Assembly (NCBI GenBank): GCA_001414485.1
Contig: LLEY01000101.1
Coordinates: forward strand, 124,001 to 188,000
DNA: 64,000 bases
From: Calycina herbarum
Lineage: Eukaryota > Ascomycota > Leotiomycetes > Helotiales > Pezizellaceae
Reading direction: 5' to 3'
The notes beneath the pieces were generated by a model. The model ran no database searches and was not told where the DNA came from. It saw nothing but the letters and a program-made list of their open reading frames with translations. Both the position numbers and the translations under genes were made by a program. This document shows positions 42,801-55,434 of the stretch, piece after piece. Positions within the stretch are counted from its first letter, which is position 1, and the number at the start of each line of letters is the position of its first letter.

Positions 42801-45800
42801 GATATGTGATGAAGAAAGTTGCCGATAGTTCTGTCGAGGGTCGTCGAAGAACGAAGGGTAATTTCGAGGCTCGGCAGGATTGGGAAATGCACTACAATTG
42901 AAAGCCACCCAGACAATGTCGCAAGTTATCCAGTCAGGTTTAGGTTGAAAGCCGCCACTTTGCCACACCCAGATCAACGGTCCGCATTCTATGGCTTTTG
43001 GCTACCTTTGTTGCTCCTTCAAAAGGGCTTCAGTAGGGCCGAAAAATGTGGCAGAAGGGTGGTCAGAACTGAAAGACTAGCCGGCATTTGTTCTGACTGT
43101 GTAGAAGAAAACTGGATTGCGACCTTCCTTCTGGAAATCGATTGATCTGCGGAGCAGAAGAGAGGGAAAGCCAATGAGGGGGTGGCTTTCGCTTGGAGAA
43201 AAGATGAGAGCCAACTCAAATCTAGAGCGGAGTTTGTTGGTGAGTGGCACGGTGTGAGATAGGTGTGAGTGAAAATCGGTTTATCGGACCAATGCTTGCA
43301 TGGTACATGCTGTACGAACTAGGATCTAAAGCTATTGACTCTGAATTGGGAAGCGATTATGCTTGCCGAGGTCATCGTAGATGTTTCTCCCTAGCTCAGA
43401 GCTGCAGCAGAGGGGCACCAACGTGCATTATCCTCGCCGTTCTCAGCCTTGCGTAAGAGGGGACATGGACGACGTGGGTCCAACTAGGATATTTTTGGTC
43501 TCTCGCACCAGTATAGACAAGTATGATTTTATTACTAAAATATACGAACAGCGAGTACGTACGGGCCGGGGAAAACATCAACAATAAGAGGGAATTGAAA
43601 TAAAATCATTCAAAATGGCTTTTGGAATACGAAGACATGTCGCGTTGTCCAACCGTCAGACTTCTGACATGGAGGTATGTTGGCTAATCAGAAAACCAAT
43701 ACCACCATCATAACCGAGTGGTTGGCAACGAAAAACCAAGATCGGCATCGGGTTCCTGGACCTGGTGATTGACTCAGATTGGTGTATCTCAAAAGATGGC
43801 TACCACTTACTTTGCACTTTGGAGCTGTTTAAGGGCGGGATGTTGGGCTGGCAGCTGGTGTAAAAGTACAAGATCAAGCGCAATGGGCTGGAAGCGCTCA
43901 TTGTGGATAAACTCCACCGGAATGGTCGTCTGCTGATATTGCTTACATGTGCGTAGGGTGGGATCACCGTTTATCCTTCCAATGTGGCAGCGGGGTACGG
44001 AAAATCTTCGAGGTTCCAAGAAGCTAAAATCTATATATTGTCGGTGACGGGAATGACTATTTCGTGGTCAAATGCCCCGTTTGCGGCTCTCTCGGGCAAG
44101 AGCCTGCATTTGGAGATCATGTCAGCACTTGCTATCAATGGGACGAATTTTCCGGCGGCGTTGAAGAATTTGCGAGCTTTCGCGTAAATGAGCAATGATT
44201 GATTGATGACTGAGAGCTATTTTTCCCGCACATTTTTGGCGTTGGAGGTTGGGGCGGCTGGAAATGAAAAATGGAGTGGAGAGTTCGTGGGGGTGCTGGA
44301 CAAGTTGATCGGCGACGAGCCATGAAAGCTGAGCGCTGAGAAGTTGTGTTTGTGATACTGAGATATTGAGCAATGTGATTGTGGAGGTTTGAGAAGAAGA
44401 AAAGCCAATGTATGGAAAGTTCCGAATAACAGAAGCCGAGCTGAGTGCTGGGCTTGAGGTTTCTCAAAAGGCGCACCAGTTGGACTCGAGACGTCGACTC
44501 AAGAAGCAGCCACCAGAGCCTCGCTGCTCAAGACTCAAGCAGCTCCGGGCGAGAGTGAGACTGCCACTGTCACTGTCATCTGTCAAAGTAGCAGTAGCTT
44601 CGTTGTCGTAAAGAGAGGTACCTGTCAGCCAACTTCTTGTGCACTGGTACCTCCGCAACTCCCCTCCCCGTCTGTCAGCGTGTACGACGAGCGAGAGCTC
44701 ACGACTCGTAATGCGGCGTAGCTTGAGATATTGTGTGAAGAAATCTGGAAGGATTTGCAGACAGACGTTGTGATCGAGAGTTGAGACCCAGGGGATCGAT
44801 TCTTGAAGAAGAAACGTTGTCCCGCTCGGTCGCGCAAAAGCTTGGGGAACGCACGCCCGCCCGGCCACCGACTTCTCCGGAACAGGTCGCTACAACTAGT
44901 CGAGACCCGTGCTAGCCTCTCCTGCCTAGCGAATCATCGTATGACAACACCGCTTCTTCCCAACCACCTCGCTTCTCCTTGAATTCTTCCACAACATCAC
45001 CACCGCATCCTATATTTGGCGTTTTTTTACAATGAAAACCCTCACCCACTCTCGCCCACACGTCACCCAATGAGCCATTGTTTTGCTTGCAGCGATTCTA
45101 GACCCCCATCGAGGTCTTTGCCACTCTTTACCCCCTGTTGGGTCCTGCATCAGGTCACATCAATCGTCTTTCCGTGATCCAGGAACATCTTCCAAATCAG
45201 AGCCAGGAAAAACGACGATTCGCACGCGGCTGTGGAGCCCGGTAAAGAGAAATGTAACCTGCCTTACATCCGCTCTCTGGGGGACTTCCGTTCAGATTAT
45301 ATTTTCATTATAAATCTTGTTCCTTGCGTTGAGCTTTCTTTGCCGATTGGGGTGGGAGAGCGCGAGATGCTCGCAAAGAAGCCTAATCCAACCCCTGGTC
45401 TACCCCACTGGTCCAGCCCATCTTCTTATCTGATAGGCGGGCAAGTTGTCCGAGGAGACAAGAGATCGACGAGGACGAGGCTGCGGGGCACAGCAGACAT
45501 GCTTACCTACCCCTTGCTACATTCCCTTCTCTGCGCATTTCACCCGCCCTTTGCGTCTGCTGCTCACTTGCTTTTGCAGAAAATGCAGTACAACATGGTT
45601 TTAAGCATCGTGTAACAAGAAGTTCAAATATTGTTTCTAGAAAGAGTCAATTCACATGTCCGCCTAATGAAATCTCTCAGTGGAGGCGTCTGACATTCTT
45701 ATCACATCGTGGCTTTCTAACGTACGGGCATCCGTCCTCCTTGGTTGGTTCCTCTGGTCCCCTCTTTTCAGCCCTGCTGTTCCCGACGACTCACGGCTCG

Positions 45801-46565
45801 GTGGGTGTGTAAAATGTTGAAGAGGCTCACTCAATTCCGCCGGCGGGCAAACTGAACTTCAAGGACACCCCTCGTATATACTGGTTTCCGAGGGGGAGGT
45901 TACTCAGTCTGCCTGCCTGGCGCTGTGGCGCCTCACCCAATGTCCAGATCACACCATGCGGGGCTTCAGTCGATCCTGGTTGATCGTGTTCTACAATGCA
46001 TCTTGGTTTCTTTGACCCTGCGGGTGTGCCGTGGACTACCTCTTTGTCATTGGTGCTGCGCCGGTCAGTCTCCGGCTTTCGATGACAACGTCTGCTCTTT
46101 TGGGCATGTCTTTCGGGTCTCTTGCTGCCCGTTCTCCCCCCCCGGAGACCCAGTAACCCTTCATTCGACGGGGGGCCCATAGCTGTTTTCTTCTTTCGTA
46201 CACTCCTGCAATTGACAGCCCATGAAATTCCCCGTCGTGGCCCTCACCCATATGTCCCTGCACTTAGTACCATCTCGTGGCAGCATCGGTGCCCTCTCGG
46301 CTTGGTTGCTATGCGATGGGGGAAGAAGCCTCCTCCCTAGATAATATCGTTGTTCATTGGTCACCCCCGGAGCTCGTGTGGACCTTCCATACCTTCAGCC
46401 TTGGGACAACAGACCCACCAGCTGTAGAAAAGGCACACCATCTGCAAAAACCTGCAGTTGATTCTCCTTCCTGTCCAAGTCACACTTTACCACGCTCGCT
46501 CACAGAATACAGCGGGCTTGCTGTTCTGAATACTATCGTTTGGCAGTCCGATATCACACGCTGCA
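42801..46565. other. long gene-free stretch
   Basis: About 3.8 kb upstream of both the kelch gene (minus) and the mucin-like gene (plus). Open frames here are short, overlap on both strands and show no domain or splice structure. I see no tRNA, repeat or transposon. Long promoters or 5' UTRs, or unrecognised non-coding RNA, are possible. Confidence 0.4.
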
Positions 46566-49500
46566 ATGATCTCAAGTTGGAAAACTCTGGTGGTGGGCAG
46601 TCTTTTGGGAGTTGCCCATGGTACTTATCTCAATACAACAAGTTCGAGTTCGACTTCGACATCTTGCGGTGCCTCAACGACAACGGTGACAGTTGGGGGA
46701 GGATACCCAACACCCTGTAATCCAGTAACAATAACGCCCTCGGCATCAACAGTTACGATTTCAGCTTCAGCAGTCACAGTTATCAAGCAATGTGGAGAAT
46801 ATGGAGCACCAGCTTGCTCTACGGTCATTAAGCAGTGCGGATCAGGATATGGATCGCCGCCTTGTTCTACAGTAACAGTCCCGGCATCCGCGTCAACAGT
46901 AACCGTAATTTCTACTCAAATTGTGGTTTCGACGCAAGCAGGAACTGGGTAAGTCTAAATTCTCCAACTTTTGTGTGGCTAGCTAACATATTTCAGCACT
47001 ACCAAGACCGACATTGCCACGGCCACGACTACGAACGAAAAGACGTAAGTTTGAAAGCCTTATTCTTGCGGAATTGGATAAGTTGGAAAAGCAATTGGCT
47101 AACATTTCGTCCCAGAACAACCAAAGAGGTCTTGACCACTACTACAAGTCTGATTACTACGGTACATTCATCTGAGCACCATTTTACGGCTTCTTACTAA
47201 TCATTGAATAGTCAATTCCTTACACAGTGACCATCACAAACTCGTTCGGGTATGTTCTCAATGTATCATGGTTGAGAAAAATGGCTAATATTTCACAGGT
47301 ACCCAGTCACGACCGTTCAATGGAGCACGATTACGACAACTACAACTTGTATTGAAACTGTAAGGTTCTTGTCATTCAATAGCAGATTCATTGAAGTCTA
47401 ACATCCAATAGGTTCCAACTACAGTTCCAACAACTGTACCGACCACCGTTATTAGCATTTCTATAAAGGACAACACGTTGACAACCACGGACCTGAAGAC
47501 GACAACCGATTACAAGACAAGCTCGGTAAGTTGGAATTGGCAGAAAATATCGACCCCTTCCGGATGCCGGGAAAGAATACGAGCCTAAGCTGACATGACA
47601 TAACCTCAGTACACGACGACCAGGAATATTACGTACACAACGGTAAGAAAGTTCCTCCCCCCCTGAACAAAACCACATGCTAATTTGTCCAAAGTCTTAC
47701 CCGTATACCGTGACATCCGATCATACTATCTGGACAACTTCGCTTGTGACCACCGTAAGAATGAACTTCCTCAAGTCAATGCCAATTTTAAGGCTAAAAA
47801 CTCTAGGTTTCAACGTATGTGACAACGGCTACGACTACCAAACCTGTAAGTTTTTCTTCATTCTCTCGTCTGATTTCCTTCCGCATTAATGGTTGGGGAG
47901 CGAAAGTTCTCGCTTAAACCCGAAAAACCCATTCAGCCACTGGGGCTCAAGTATAGACTTTGCCTCAATTTTAAGCCGATCGTGCGGAAAGAATTAGACC
48001 AATTGAGAAGTAGCTTCTTAAATTGCTTGATTCCTTTTTTTGATTGGGTATACTATAAAATAAAGTTGGGCATCTTTCAAGTCGATTAGACTTGAGATGT
48101 TATCAACTGCTTTGAAAAATGCAACAATTACTCACATTATCTCTAGACTACCGTTCGAACTACTGTTCCGACGACAATTCCGAGTACAGTCACCAAGATT
48201 TCCACCACGGACCGCTACTTTACCTCGACGTACATCACAACGTTCCTGTCAAGTTATCCGGTTTATACGACAATTGATCACTCAACCACTTTGACCAAGT
48301 ATAACACCACCACGGCAACGAGTACGATCACTACTACTAAGCCAGTAAGTTTCTGTTTCATCTTTTGTTTTAGTGCAATTGATTTGGGCCGAGAATTCTC
48401 GCTTAACCCGGAAGAAAGAATTCCATTTGCCAAAACCCCAAGGTTGTCTAATCGTGCGAAAAGAATTAGGTAACTCAAGGAGTAGCTTCTTGAATTACTT
48501 AATATCTCTTTTCCATTAAATATGCTTTAATTTAGAGCTAGATATCCTTCGTCAACTAGACTTGAGATGTTTTCTACTGTTTTGAAAGTCACAAACTTTG
48601 CTTAACAATTACTTACATTGTCGCTAGACTACTATTCGGACTACTATTCCTACCACGTATACTTCCATCTCAACGTACACCTACACAACCCGATATCCGG
48701 TTTTGACTACTGTTGATCACTCGACGACGATTACGAAATATTCTACGATTATTTCTACGAGTCTTTCAACGCTTACACGAACTGCAACGACGACCGTACC
48801 AACGACAACTACTCGAGTCTCGACATTCGTCTATACTACTCGTATCCCCGTTTTGACTACAGTGCATGACTCAACGACAATTACTTCGTATTCCACTCGA
48901 ACCACGACTAGTCTGTCAACAATCACGCAAACCGCGACGTCCACGACGAGGATCCCAACGACTGTTGTTTCTTGGGCGACCACGACTTTTGTTACAACTA
49001 CGTCCATTCCGTTCACAAGAACTCTCACAGATACGATACGGACCACCGAGTACTCTGTGAGCACGTATACAACAGTCTCTTCGTATTTGACAACAGCAAC
49101 CTCGTATATTACAAGACCAACCACGTATGCAATCTTTTTCCTTCATCAATCTTATCCCAAGTCTTCTGGGCTCCTTTTCCGATCCCCTCTCACGATGGAC
49201 ACCAAAAGTGGCAGTAAATAAATAACCCGCTATTCCAACTTTCTGGGAGAATCGAAACTATCAGCCTAGATAGTCTAGGACAATTCAAATTGATTGTTCT
49301 AATTATCTAGGTTACTTCTTAATTGTCCTAAGTTTAGGACAACCTACTTGATTTACCCGAGGAATTGAGAAAAGCGAGGGCCAGGTATGCGGGTGCGAAC
49401 CTGAAGTATTTACTGCTACTCTTAATGTACATTGCGAGCCTCTATTCTGAAAGCCGCTGAGAAAAACTTGCATTTCTCGGATCTACTTGAACGATTCATT

Positions 49501-51627
49501 TTGCAAATCTGGACAAGAAAATATACTAATTTTTCGCAGTGTTATTTCCACGGCAACAAGTCTCACAACTTTCACTCTTCCAGTAACGGTGACCACTTCG
49601 ATCTCTGGGTCTTTGACAACGATAACTACGCCCACGACTGTGGTATCAACGTATGCATCCTTTTTACTTTCCCCCTCTCTTTAAAGCTCTCTCTAGACTC
49701 GTTCTCCGAGCCCCTATTTTCGAAGCCGCTTAGAAAGAAGAAATTCTTCGGCTCTACTTGGCTCAATCCTTTTGAAAATCTGAACAAGAAAAGTATGCTG
49801 ATTCTTCGCAGTGTTACCTCGACCTCGACTTCGGTTTCGACTTTCACAAGTTTGACGACTTTCACTCAGCCAGCTTCTACCGTTACCACGTCTATCTCGG
49901 GTTCCTTGACTACAATTACTCAGCCAGCCTCCACCGTGATTTCTACGGTTACTTTTACGTCTGTCTCTGTTCAACCGGCTTCAACCATCATCTCGACTCT
50001 ACCAGGCGTCGTCATGACGCTCACGCAAGCTGGAACAACGATAATTTCTACTGCTCCAGGAATCCCAACAACAATCACTCTGCCAGGTACAACGCTTCTT
50101 GGACCTTTGACAACGATTACCGCTCCTGGCCAGACAATCACAGGTCCTGGCACAACAATCATTGGCCCTGGAACTACAATTATCGGTCCTGGTACTACAG
50201 TAATTGGCCCCGGAAACACAATCACCCAGCCAGGCTCAACGATCACAATTCCAGCTTCAACAATCACGAGTACCTTCACTACAAGCCTGCCGGGCAGTAC
50301 AGCAACTATAACCCAAGCTGGTTCAACAATAATTTCAGTCCAGCCGGGTGTTACTAACGTCATCACTTCAATAATCACTTTGCCGGCAATTACAAGAACC
50401 GTTTTGGGGCAAACTGGGACCGCAACTGCAACAGAAACGAAGACAATTGAAGTTGTCTGCCCTAAGCCCACCAAGGTTGCCACAAACAAGCCTCAACATG
50501 TTGGAAAGGATGCGCTTTGGGGATGTTCTCCGGGATATGTCTGCTCCCCACCAAAGCCAAACGGATGTACATTATGGGCCGAGCCTCCAGACTATGACTA
50601 TGAGTGTGATGCTCAATACTGTATTCCCAGCCCGTATTTCGAAGATGTGGAATGGCCAACCAATTGCACTGCATACTATCCTCCTACAGACGGATATTTC
50701 AACCTCAATCCTAATGCATTTGGCCTCGACTACCAGATTTTTGTCACCAAGGTCATCACGGAATTTGTTTACTCTCCCGAAGGAAACAAGGCTCTCACCA
50801 CCTACAACACTGGCGATTATGCCTCAAGAACTGCCCTCGACCATTACCCACCAGCAGCCGCTTTTACTGGAACCATCCAAGCTCGCGAGATCAGATTATT
50901 GAAACGCGACTCCACAGTAGTCCCAGCAGTCTGCTTTGCCCAATGTAACAATTGTTATGTTGAAGCACAAAAAGTCGGAAAATCGCCAGCACTTTGCGCT
51001 TCAGGATCTGCATTCAACGATGATTACGAATCTTGTCAGGAGTGTGTGGTTGCCAATGGCGATGAAACCAAAGTCACTTTGCAAACATATGTTGTTCCTC
51101 AATTCGCTCCATTCATCGACTTCTGTTCGCTTCAAGCTCCTCAATCTGCTGTTCAAGATACCACTAGCACTGCTATTGTGATCCCAATTCCAGCTACTCA
51201 GGTTGTTGCAACTTCAACAGCACCAACTCCAACTATTGCTGTTACCGGTCAAGCGCCAGCTGTCTCAAACACCGCTCCAGTGGCCATTTCCGTCCCACAA
51301 TCAAGTACTGCGGCCCCAGCCTCGTCCTCGGCAAGCAGCAGTGTTGGTTCCACACAAGTCTCAGGAAACGCAGGCGTCGCTTCGTCAGCAGTCTCAGTCC
51401 CTACATCTAGCTCAGGATCCGGTTCTGGCTCTGGTTCTGGCTCAGGTTCTGGCGCAGCATCAAGTACTGGATCAGCCTCTCCCCCAAGCAGCACAGGAAC
51501 CTCGACTCCATCCGGAACTTCAACCGGTGGACCACTCCAAATTACTGGTGCTTCCTCACACACCGCTCCTTCGATGATACTCCTAGCATCGATCCTCTTC
51601 ATTTCAATTCTTTCCCTACTCCTATAA
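46566..51627 (+). CDS. mucin-like GPI-anchored cell-wall protein, 13 exons
   Basis: Exons by splice site and phase: 46566-46948, 46997-47044, 47116-47161, 47212-47249, 47299-47359, 47412-47525, 47610-47642, 47695-47754, 47807-47845, 48147-48344, 48628-49124, 49540-49650, 49812-51627. The sum is 3444 nt, 1147 aa, with a clean frame. A signal peptide (MISSWKTLVVGSLLGVAHG) precedes ~700 residues rich in Thr/Ser repeats (TTTVPTTVP, STTITKYST, QPASTVTTS, GPGTTIIGPGTT). A Cys-rich globular domain follows (WGCSPGYVCSPPKPNGC, YDYECDAQYCIPSPYFEDV, CFAQCNNCYVEAQ, YESCQECVV). Then a Ser/Gly linker and a C-terminal hydrophobic GPI-addition signal (MILLASILFISILSLLL). It would be heavily O-mannosylated at the wall. 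Some tiny exons could have alternative borders. Confidence 0.8.
47846..48146 (+). repeat. duplicated intron, copy A (intron 9 of mucin-like gene)
   Basis: This 301-nt intron shares ordered blocks with intron 10 (48345-48627): TTCTCGCTTAA, AGTAGCTTCTT, TAGACTTGAGATGTT and the 3' end. The two are clearly copies of one sequence. Confidence 0.75.
48345..48627 (+). repeat. duplicated intron, copy B (intron 10 of mucin-like gene)
   Basis: 283 nt, paralogous to intron 9. Shared blocks here lie at 48396-48406, 48481-48491 and 48557-48571. The flanking exons both begin ACTAC(C/T)(G/A)TTCG and encode TT(V/I)RTT(V/I)P. Confidence 0.75.
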
Positions 51628-53548
51628 CTTCCCTAGGACATGAAGGACACTTTTCGGTAAGGATTTCCAAAAAAAATCAAAAAACTTGACGATTCACGAT
51701 AACCCTATTACACTGCCATTCCCAACGAAAATATTTTGCGTATCATGACGATTTTATACGATTTTTTGAACAGACGAGAGAGAAAAACATGATACCCACC
51801 ACAATCCTTTAGAATTTATATACCACACGGCGGCCGGTTATTGCATTTGATTTTGATACGATACCCATTACACTCCTTTTTACGGCCTGGTCTGGTATAC
51901 AATGACACGATAATGATTAGACTAATGTTCTAATTCTACACACTCCTTAATGAATAATTGCATGGGGATGGAAGGGAAGGGCGTTAATGATTGGGAAATT
52001 TATATGCATTGGGACGGGTTTAATGGAAAAATCTGGGGAGGGGGCGTGGTGGAGGTTGAATACCCGAGAGCAAAGTTGAGCAAGAACCTGAGAGGAGAGA
52101 GGGCGGTGGGTGGAGATAATACCAAGGGGAGACGAGAGATACGAGAAAAGGTTCAATTCTGGAGTGGTATATATGTTTATCTTAATTTTCAAGCGGATTT
52201 TGGTTGAGAGACCTTCATGTCGACCTGACAGGGACATCGAAAAAGTATTTCAAGTGCGAGATGAAATATATTCTTGGCTCTTAACTTGTCTTTTGACTTT
52301 GGTTTATTGTGAGAAGTCGTTGTGATAGTGTGCCATGACATAGAGCAATGCTTCATCGCATTTCAAAGCCGCATTTGGTAGAAGAGTTCCTCTCATCTCT
52401 GAGCCACTTGAATACATCCGTTCTTTTCAATTAATTGACGTATTTCCAAACAATCAAATCAATGATACAAGAGGTCTTAGAATAATATTATTCGGTGGAT
52501 ATTGTTCAGACTGACCCTGCAAGGACTCTCACACGAGAGTTTCGGAACTGAGATAAACTTCATCCTCAGTTGATCTACCATTTGCAAACACTTGACGTAC
52601 CACCCTTTCTTTTCCAGCTTAGTACGTAAATTATCGTTCCTTGCCTTCTTCTGCATCTTTCAGCCCTTATTCGCTTTCATAAGGATTCTAGCAGGAGGGT
52701 ACTCAACGTTCATCAGCCAGACCAAGGTGCGCATGACCCAACGAGGGATCAGGGCTGTAAAACTCCAAAGGAATTAAGAATGTTGGTTCTACATAGTTTT
52801 GCACAGTTACACCTCTGCTGGTACTTATTTGCCCCTTAAATTCTGACAAGATTGAACCGCGACCCTCTCCCTCGCGGCGGCCACGACTGATTCCAAGATA
52901 TTTCCTAGAGGATAAGGTCAATCCGAGGAGGTGGGACTTATACTCGAAGCTAACCTCTTTTGGGCAGTAGTGTAGCGGGTCTTGATGCTCTCTCGATCGT
53001 CTTGACAATCTGGGGAGACCTCAACACCCCTATCAACACTTCCACGAGTGCTCCTTCCATTTCGTTTTCATACCTACGACTCACTCAACTCTCGACACTT
53101 TCCGCCTCCACAGGTGCGACCTGACACCTCGCTGGTGGCTTCTTCTCTCTCCTCTCCGCGCCGGGGGTGAAATACAGGTTCCCGGAATATACCGTGTATT
53201 TCATATCCAGAAATGATATTTCGGGAAAAACTATATTGAGTGAGCGAACATTTAGTGAAACCGATACAGTAGAACATGTCCACTAATTATCGTTTTTGTG
53301 CCAAGGTCATGTGTTCACGTTCCGGGGAGATAGAAATCCTCCGACGAGTCTTTTCTTCCCAGAGGCCGACCGCTATTTTTGACAGGAGTCAGCCATCTGA
53401 CGTTCCAATCTCATCAAAACCAGAACGGCACATCTACTCTCACAAGGCATTTGCTTGGGATTTTGTTTGCAATATTCATTTATTTTTGGTATTCATTTGT
53501 AAGTACATGCATCAGAGAACATCCGAGAAATCTAACACCATAAAGCAA
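51628..53548. other. gene-free stretch
   Basis: About 1.9 kb with no supported gene, RNA or repeat. It presumably includes the 3' UTR of the mucin-like gene. Confidence 0.4.
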
Positions 53549-54763
53549 TCAGTCTTCTAAGCCCCAATATTCCCAAGACTCCTGACCAACATTTCTCTTC
53601 TCGATAGGTGTAGTTGACTTCTCCAAACTATCCAACCAAGCTGTCTTGACCTGGCTTCCAAATCCCCACTTCTGTCTTTTTTCCAACTCTCGAAGAAAAC
53701 GAAAGTAAAACCAGTCACACTTAATGCCCCTTGATCCTGCCTCCCACACAAAAGGAACCCATTTGAACATGATACTGGATTCATTCTTAGCAAAAAGAAA
53801 CGCTAAGCGTTCCATTAGTTTGTGGTTTTTATTCTCGAGATACCGCAAGTACTTTAGGTATTAATGCAGTTGTCTTTCTTATAGCCGTAATTCTGGGTAT
53901 AGACTTTGCGATGGCGCCCACGTAGTTTGAAGGAGGAGGGGGCTCTAAGGATGAGCTCTATCTTTCGAATTGACTTTCCGAAATTGATTGTTTTCAGATT
54001 AGAAATAGCTCTCCCCAAGAGCCGACACCCATCGTGTAATGACCATGCTCAAATGGCACGCAATCTTTCCACCGTTCTCCGGAAACGAAGTCCCAAGAGA
54101 GCTTTTGAATGCGCAATTTAGTACTTTTGCCGTTGAGGATATAGTTGTTGAAGAAATTTAGTGCTGCAAGAATAATACGTCAGCACGAGTACAGATATAG
54201 ACCAGCAAGAACAAGGATAAGTTTAACACACAGTTAGAATTAGGATCCCAAGCCTGATACCGAGTTTGTGCGCGCTCAAAATAAAACCAATTACGACTAA
54301 AGAAGACTTCATATACCTCGTCGCGAAGCTGTCGACACACTAGGGCTAGGTCGGTAAGACTCGGCTTGAGGATGCTAGGTTTTTCGCAAGTGGGCTGATT
54401 CGGAAAGGACTGACGAGAAGGTATTTAAAAATGAGAACGCGACAGTCGTAATGGATCGTAAGAAGAGAGGCTGGCGCTCGGGTCCCATTCTCTAGGCTAG
54501 CGGATAAGGTCGATGATACTTGAGGAGGGTTGGGTCGAACGGCGGACTCTGCATGCACACAATTAGCATTCAAACTCGAGTCAATTAAAGGAAACCATAC
54601 CTGAAGATGACTCGTTGCTTGTAGGAAGAGAGACGGGCTCGTTGGTTGCAGCTTCTTGCACCGAGGACATGGTCGCCGAAACGGGCTCTAGGGACGTAGA
54701 ATATTTGGCACCGCAACTTTCGACTGGGTCGGAGGGATCGATATCGTTGCGTGTAGGAGTCAT
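53549..54763 (-). pseudogene. CRQLRDE-type fungal protein, frameshifted
   Basis: Exon 54601-54763 (from MTPTRNDID) splices in phase to one starting at 54548, which reads through VLIFKYLLVSPFRISPLAK. An A5 run near 54380 then shifts frame. One extra A would continue into KPSILKPSLTDLALVCRQLRDE and VYEVFFSRNWFYF, a pattern common in Pezizomycotina proteins with a 2EXR/F-box-like N-terminus. After an intron ending about 54154, coding resumes as LNFFNNYILNGKSTKLRIQK. Frame changes are then needed at about 53990 and 53850 to reach the last segment (MERLAFLFAKNESSIMFKW... to YWGLED at 53549). At least three disruptions make this a decaying gene. A single sequencing error would not explain them all. 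Function unknown. Confidence 0.65.
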
Positions 54764-55129
54764 CGTGGTTGCTTGATATTCACGAGCCAAAATGGTTTGT
54801 TGAGAAGGGCAGCATGATGAAATTAGGTTGTTTCTCGGCGTAAGTGACACACTTGTCACTCTCCTATTCACTACTTTTCACCTTTTCTGTGAGCTGAATT
54901 CCAAGTATCGTCTGGTGAGATTGCTCTCGCTTCAAAGACTGTGTGGCTAGTGAACATGAGCAAAATATATACAAAAAAAGAATGTTTGTATCGATTCGCA
55001 AAAAACGTGGAGAGAAAAAGTTCTCAATCGCAGGACAAGTGCGCTTCGCTCATAAGGCGGTACAGATAACTATTCTAGAACTCAGTAGCAAACGACGGGA
55101 TAACATACCTAATAAATTCTGAAAATTCC

Positions 55130-55434
55130 TCTCCCTCACACCACCCACCACCGAAGAAAACACCCTCACCGCCACCTTCCGCCCATCCGACGAACAATTG
55201 TTCAAAAACAACACCTCGGTCGCATTCTCCTTGCACTCCGGACTCGAGGAAATCTATCTAGACCATATCAACACGCGCGGGTTGGAGTTCCTCGATGATG
55301 GAAGCGTCAAGGCAAAGATGAAGGGAATACCAAGAATCAAGGAGCATGCAGTTGGTGATAATGGTGTTGCTGTCAAGGTCCATCTTTGGAGAGGAGAGAG
55401 ATTGCTCGGTGGCTGGGATGTTGACCGCTATTGA
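55130..55434 (+). pseudogene. headless gene fragment
   Basis: An open frame from about 55110 encodes LSLTPPTTEENTLTATFRPS, then a hydrophilic core with LHSGLEEIYLDHINTRGLEF, and ends LLGGWDVDRY at 55434. It reads like a real C-terminal exon (balanced composition, no low complexity), but no in-frame ATG precedes it before a stop. A few splice choices could attach an upstream exon, but none is visible. I do not recognise the family. Either the 5' end is lost or its first exon is too short to see. Confidence 0.4.

Noticed and set aside
48831..50489. Minus-strand open frames opposite the mucin-like gene (Val-rich)
   Set aside because: They are the antisense of Thr/Ser codons in repeats; composition is an artefact.
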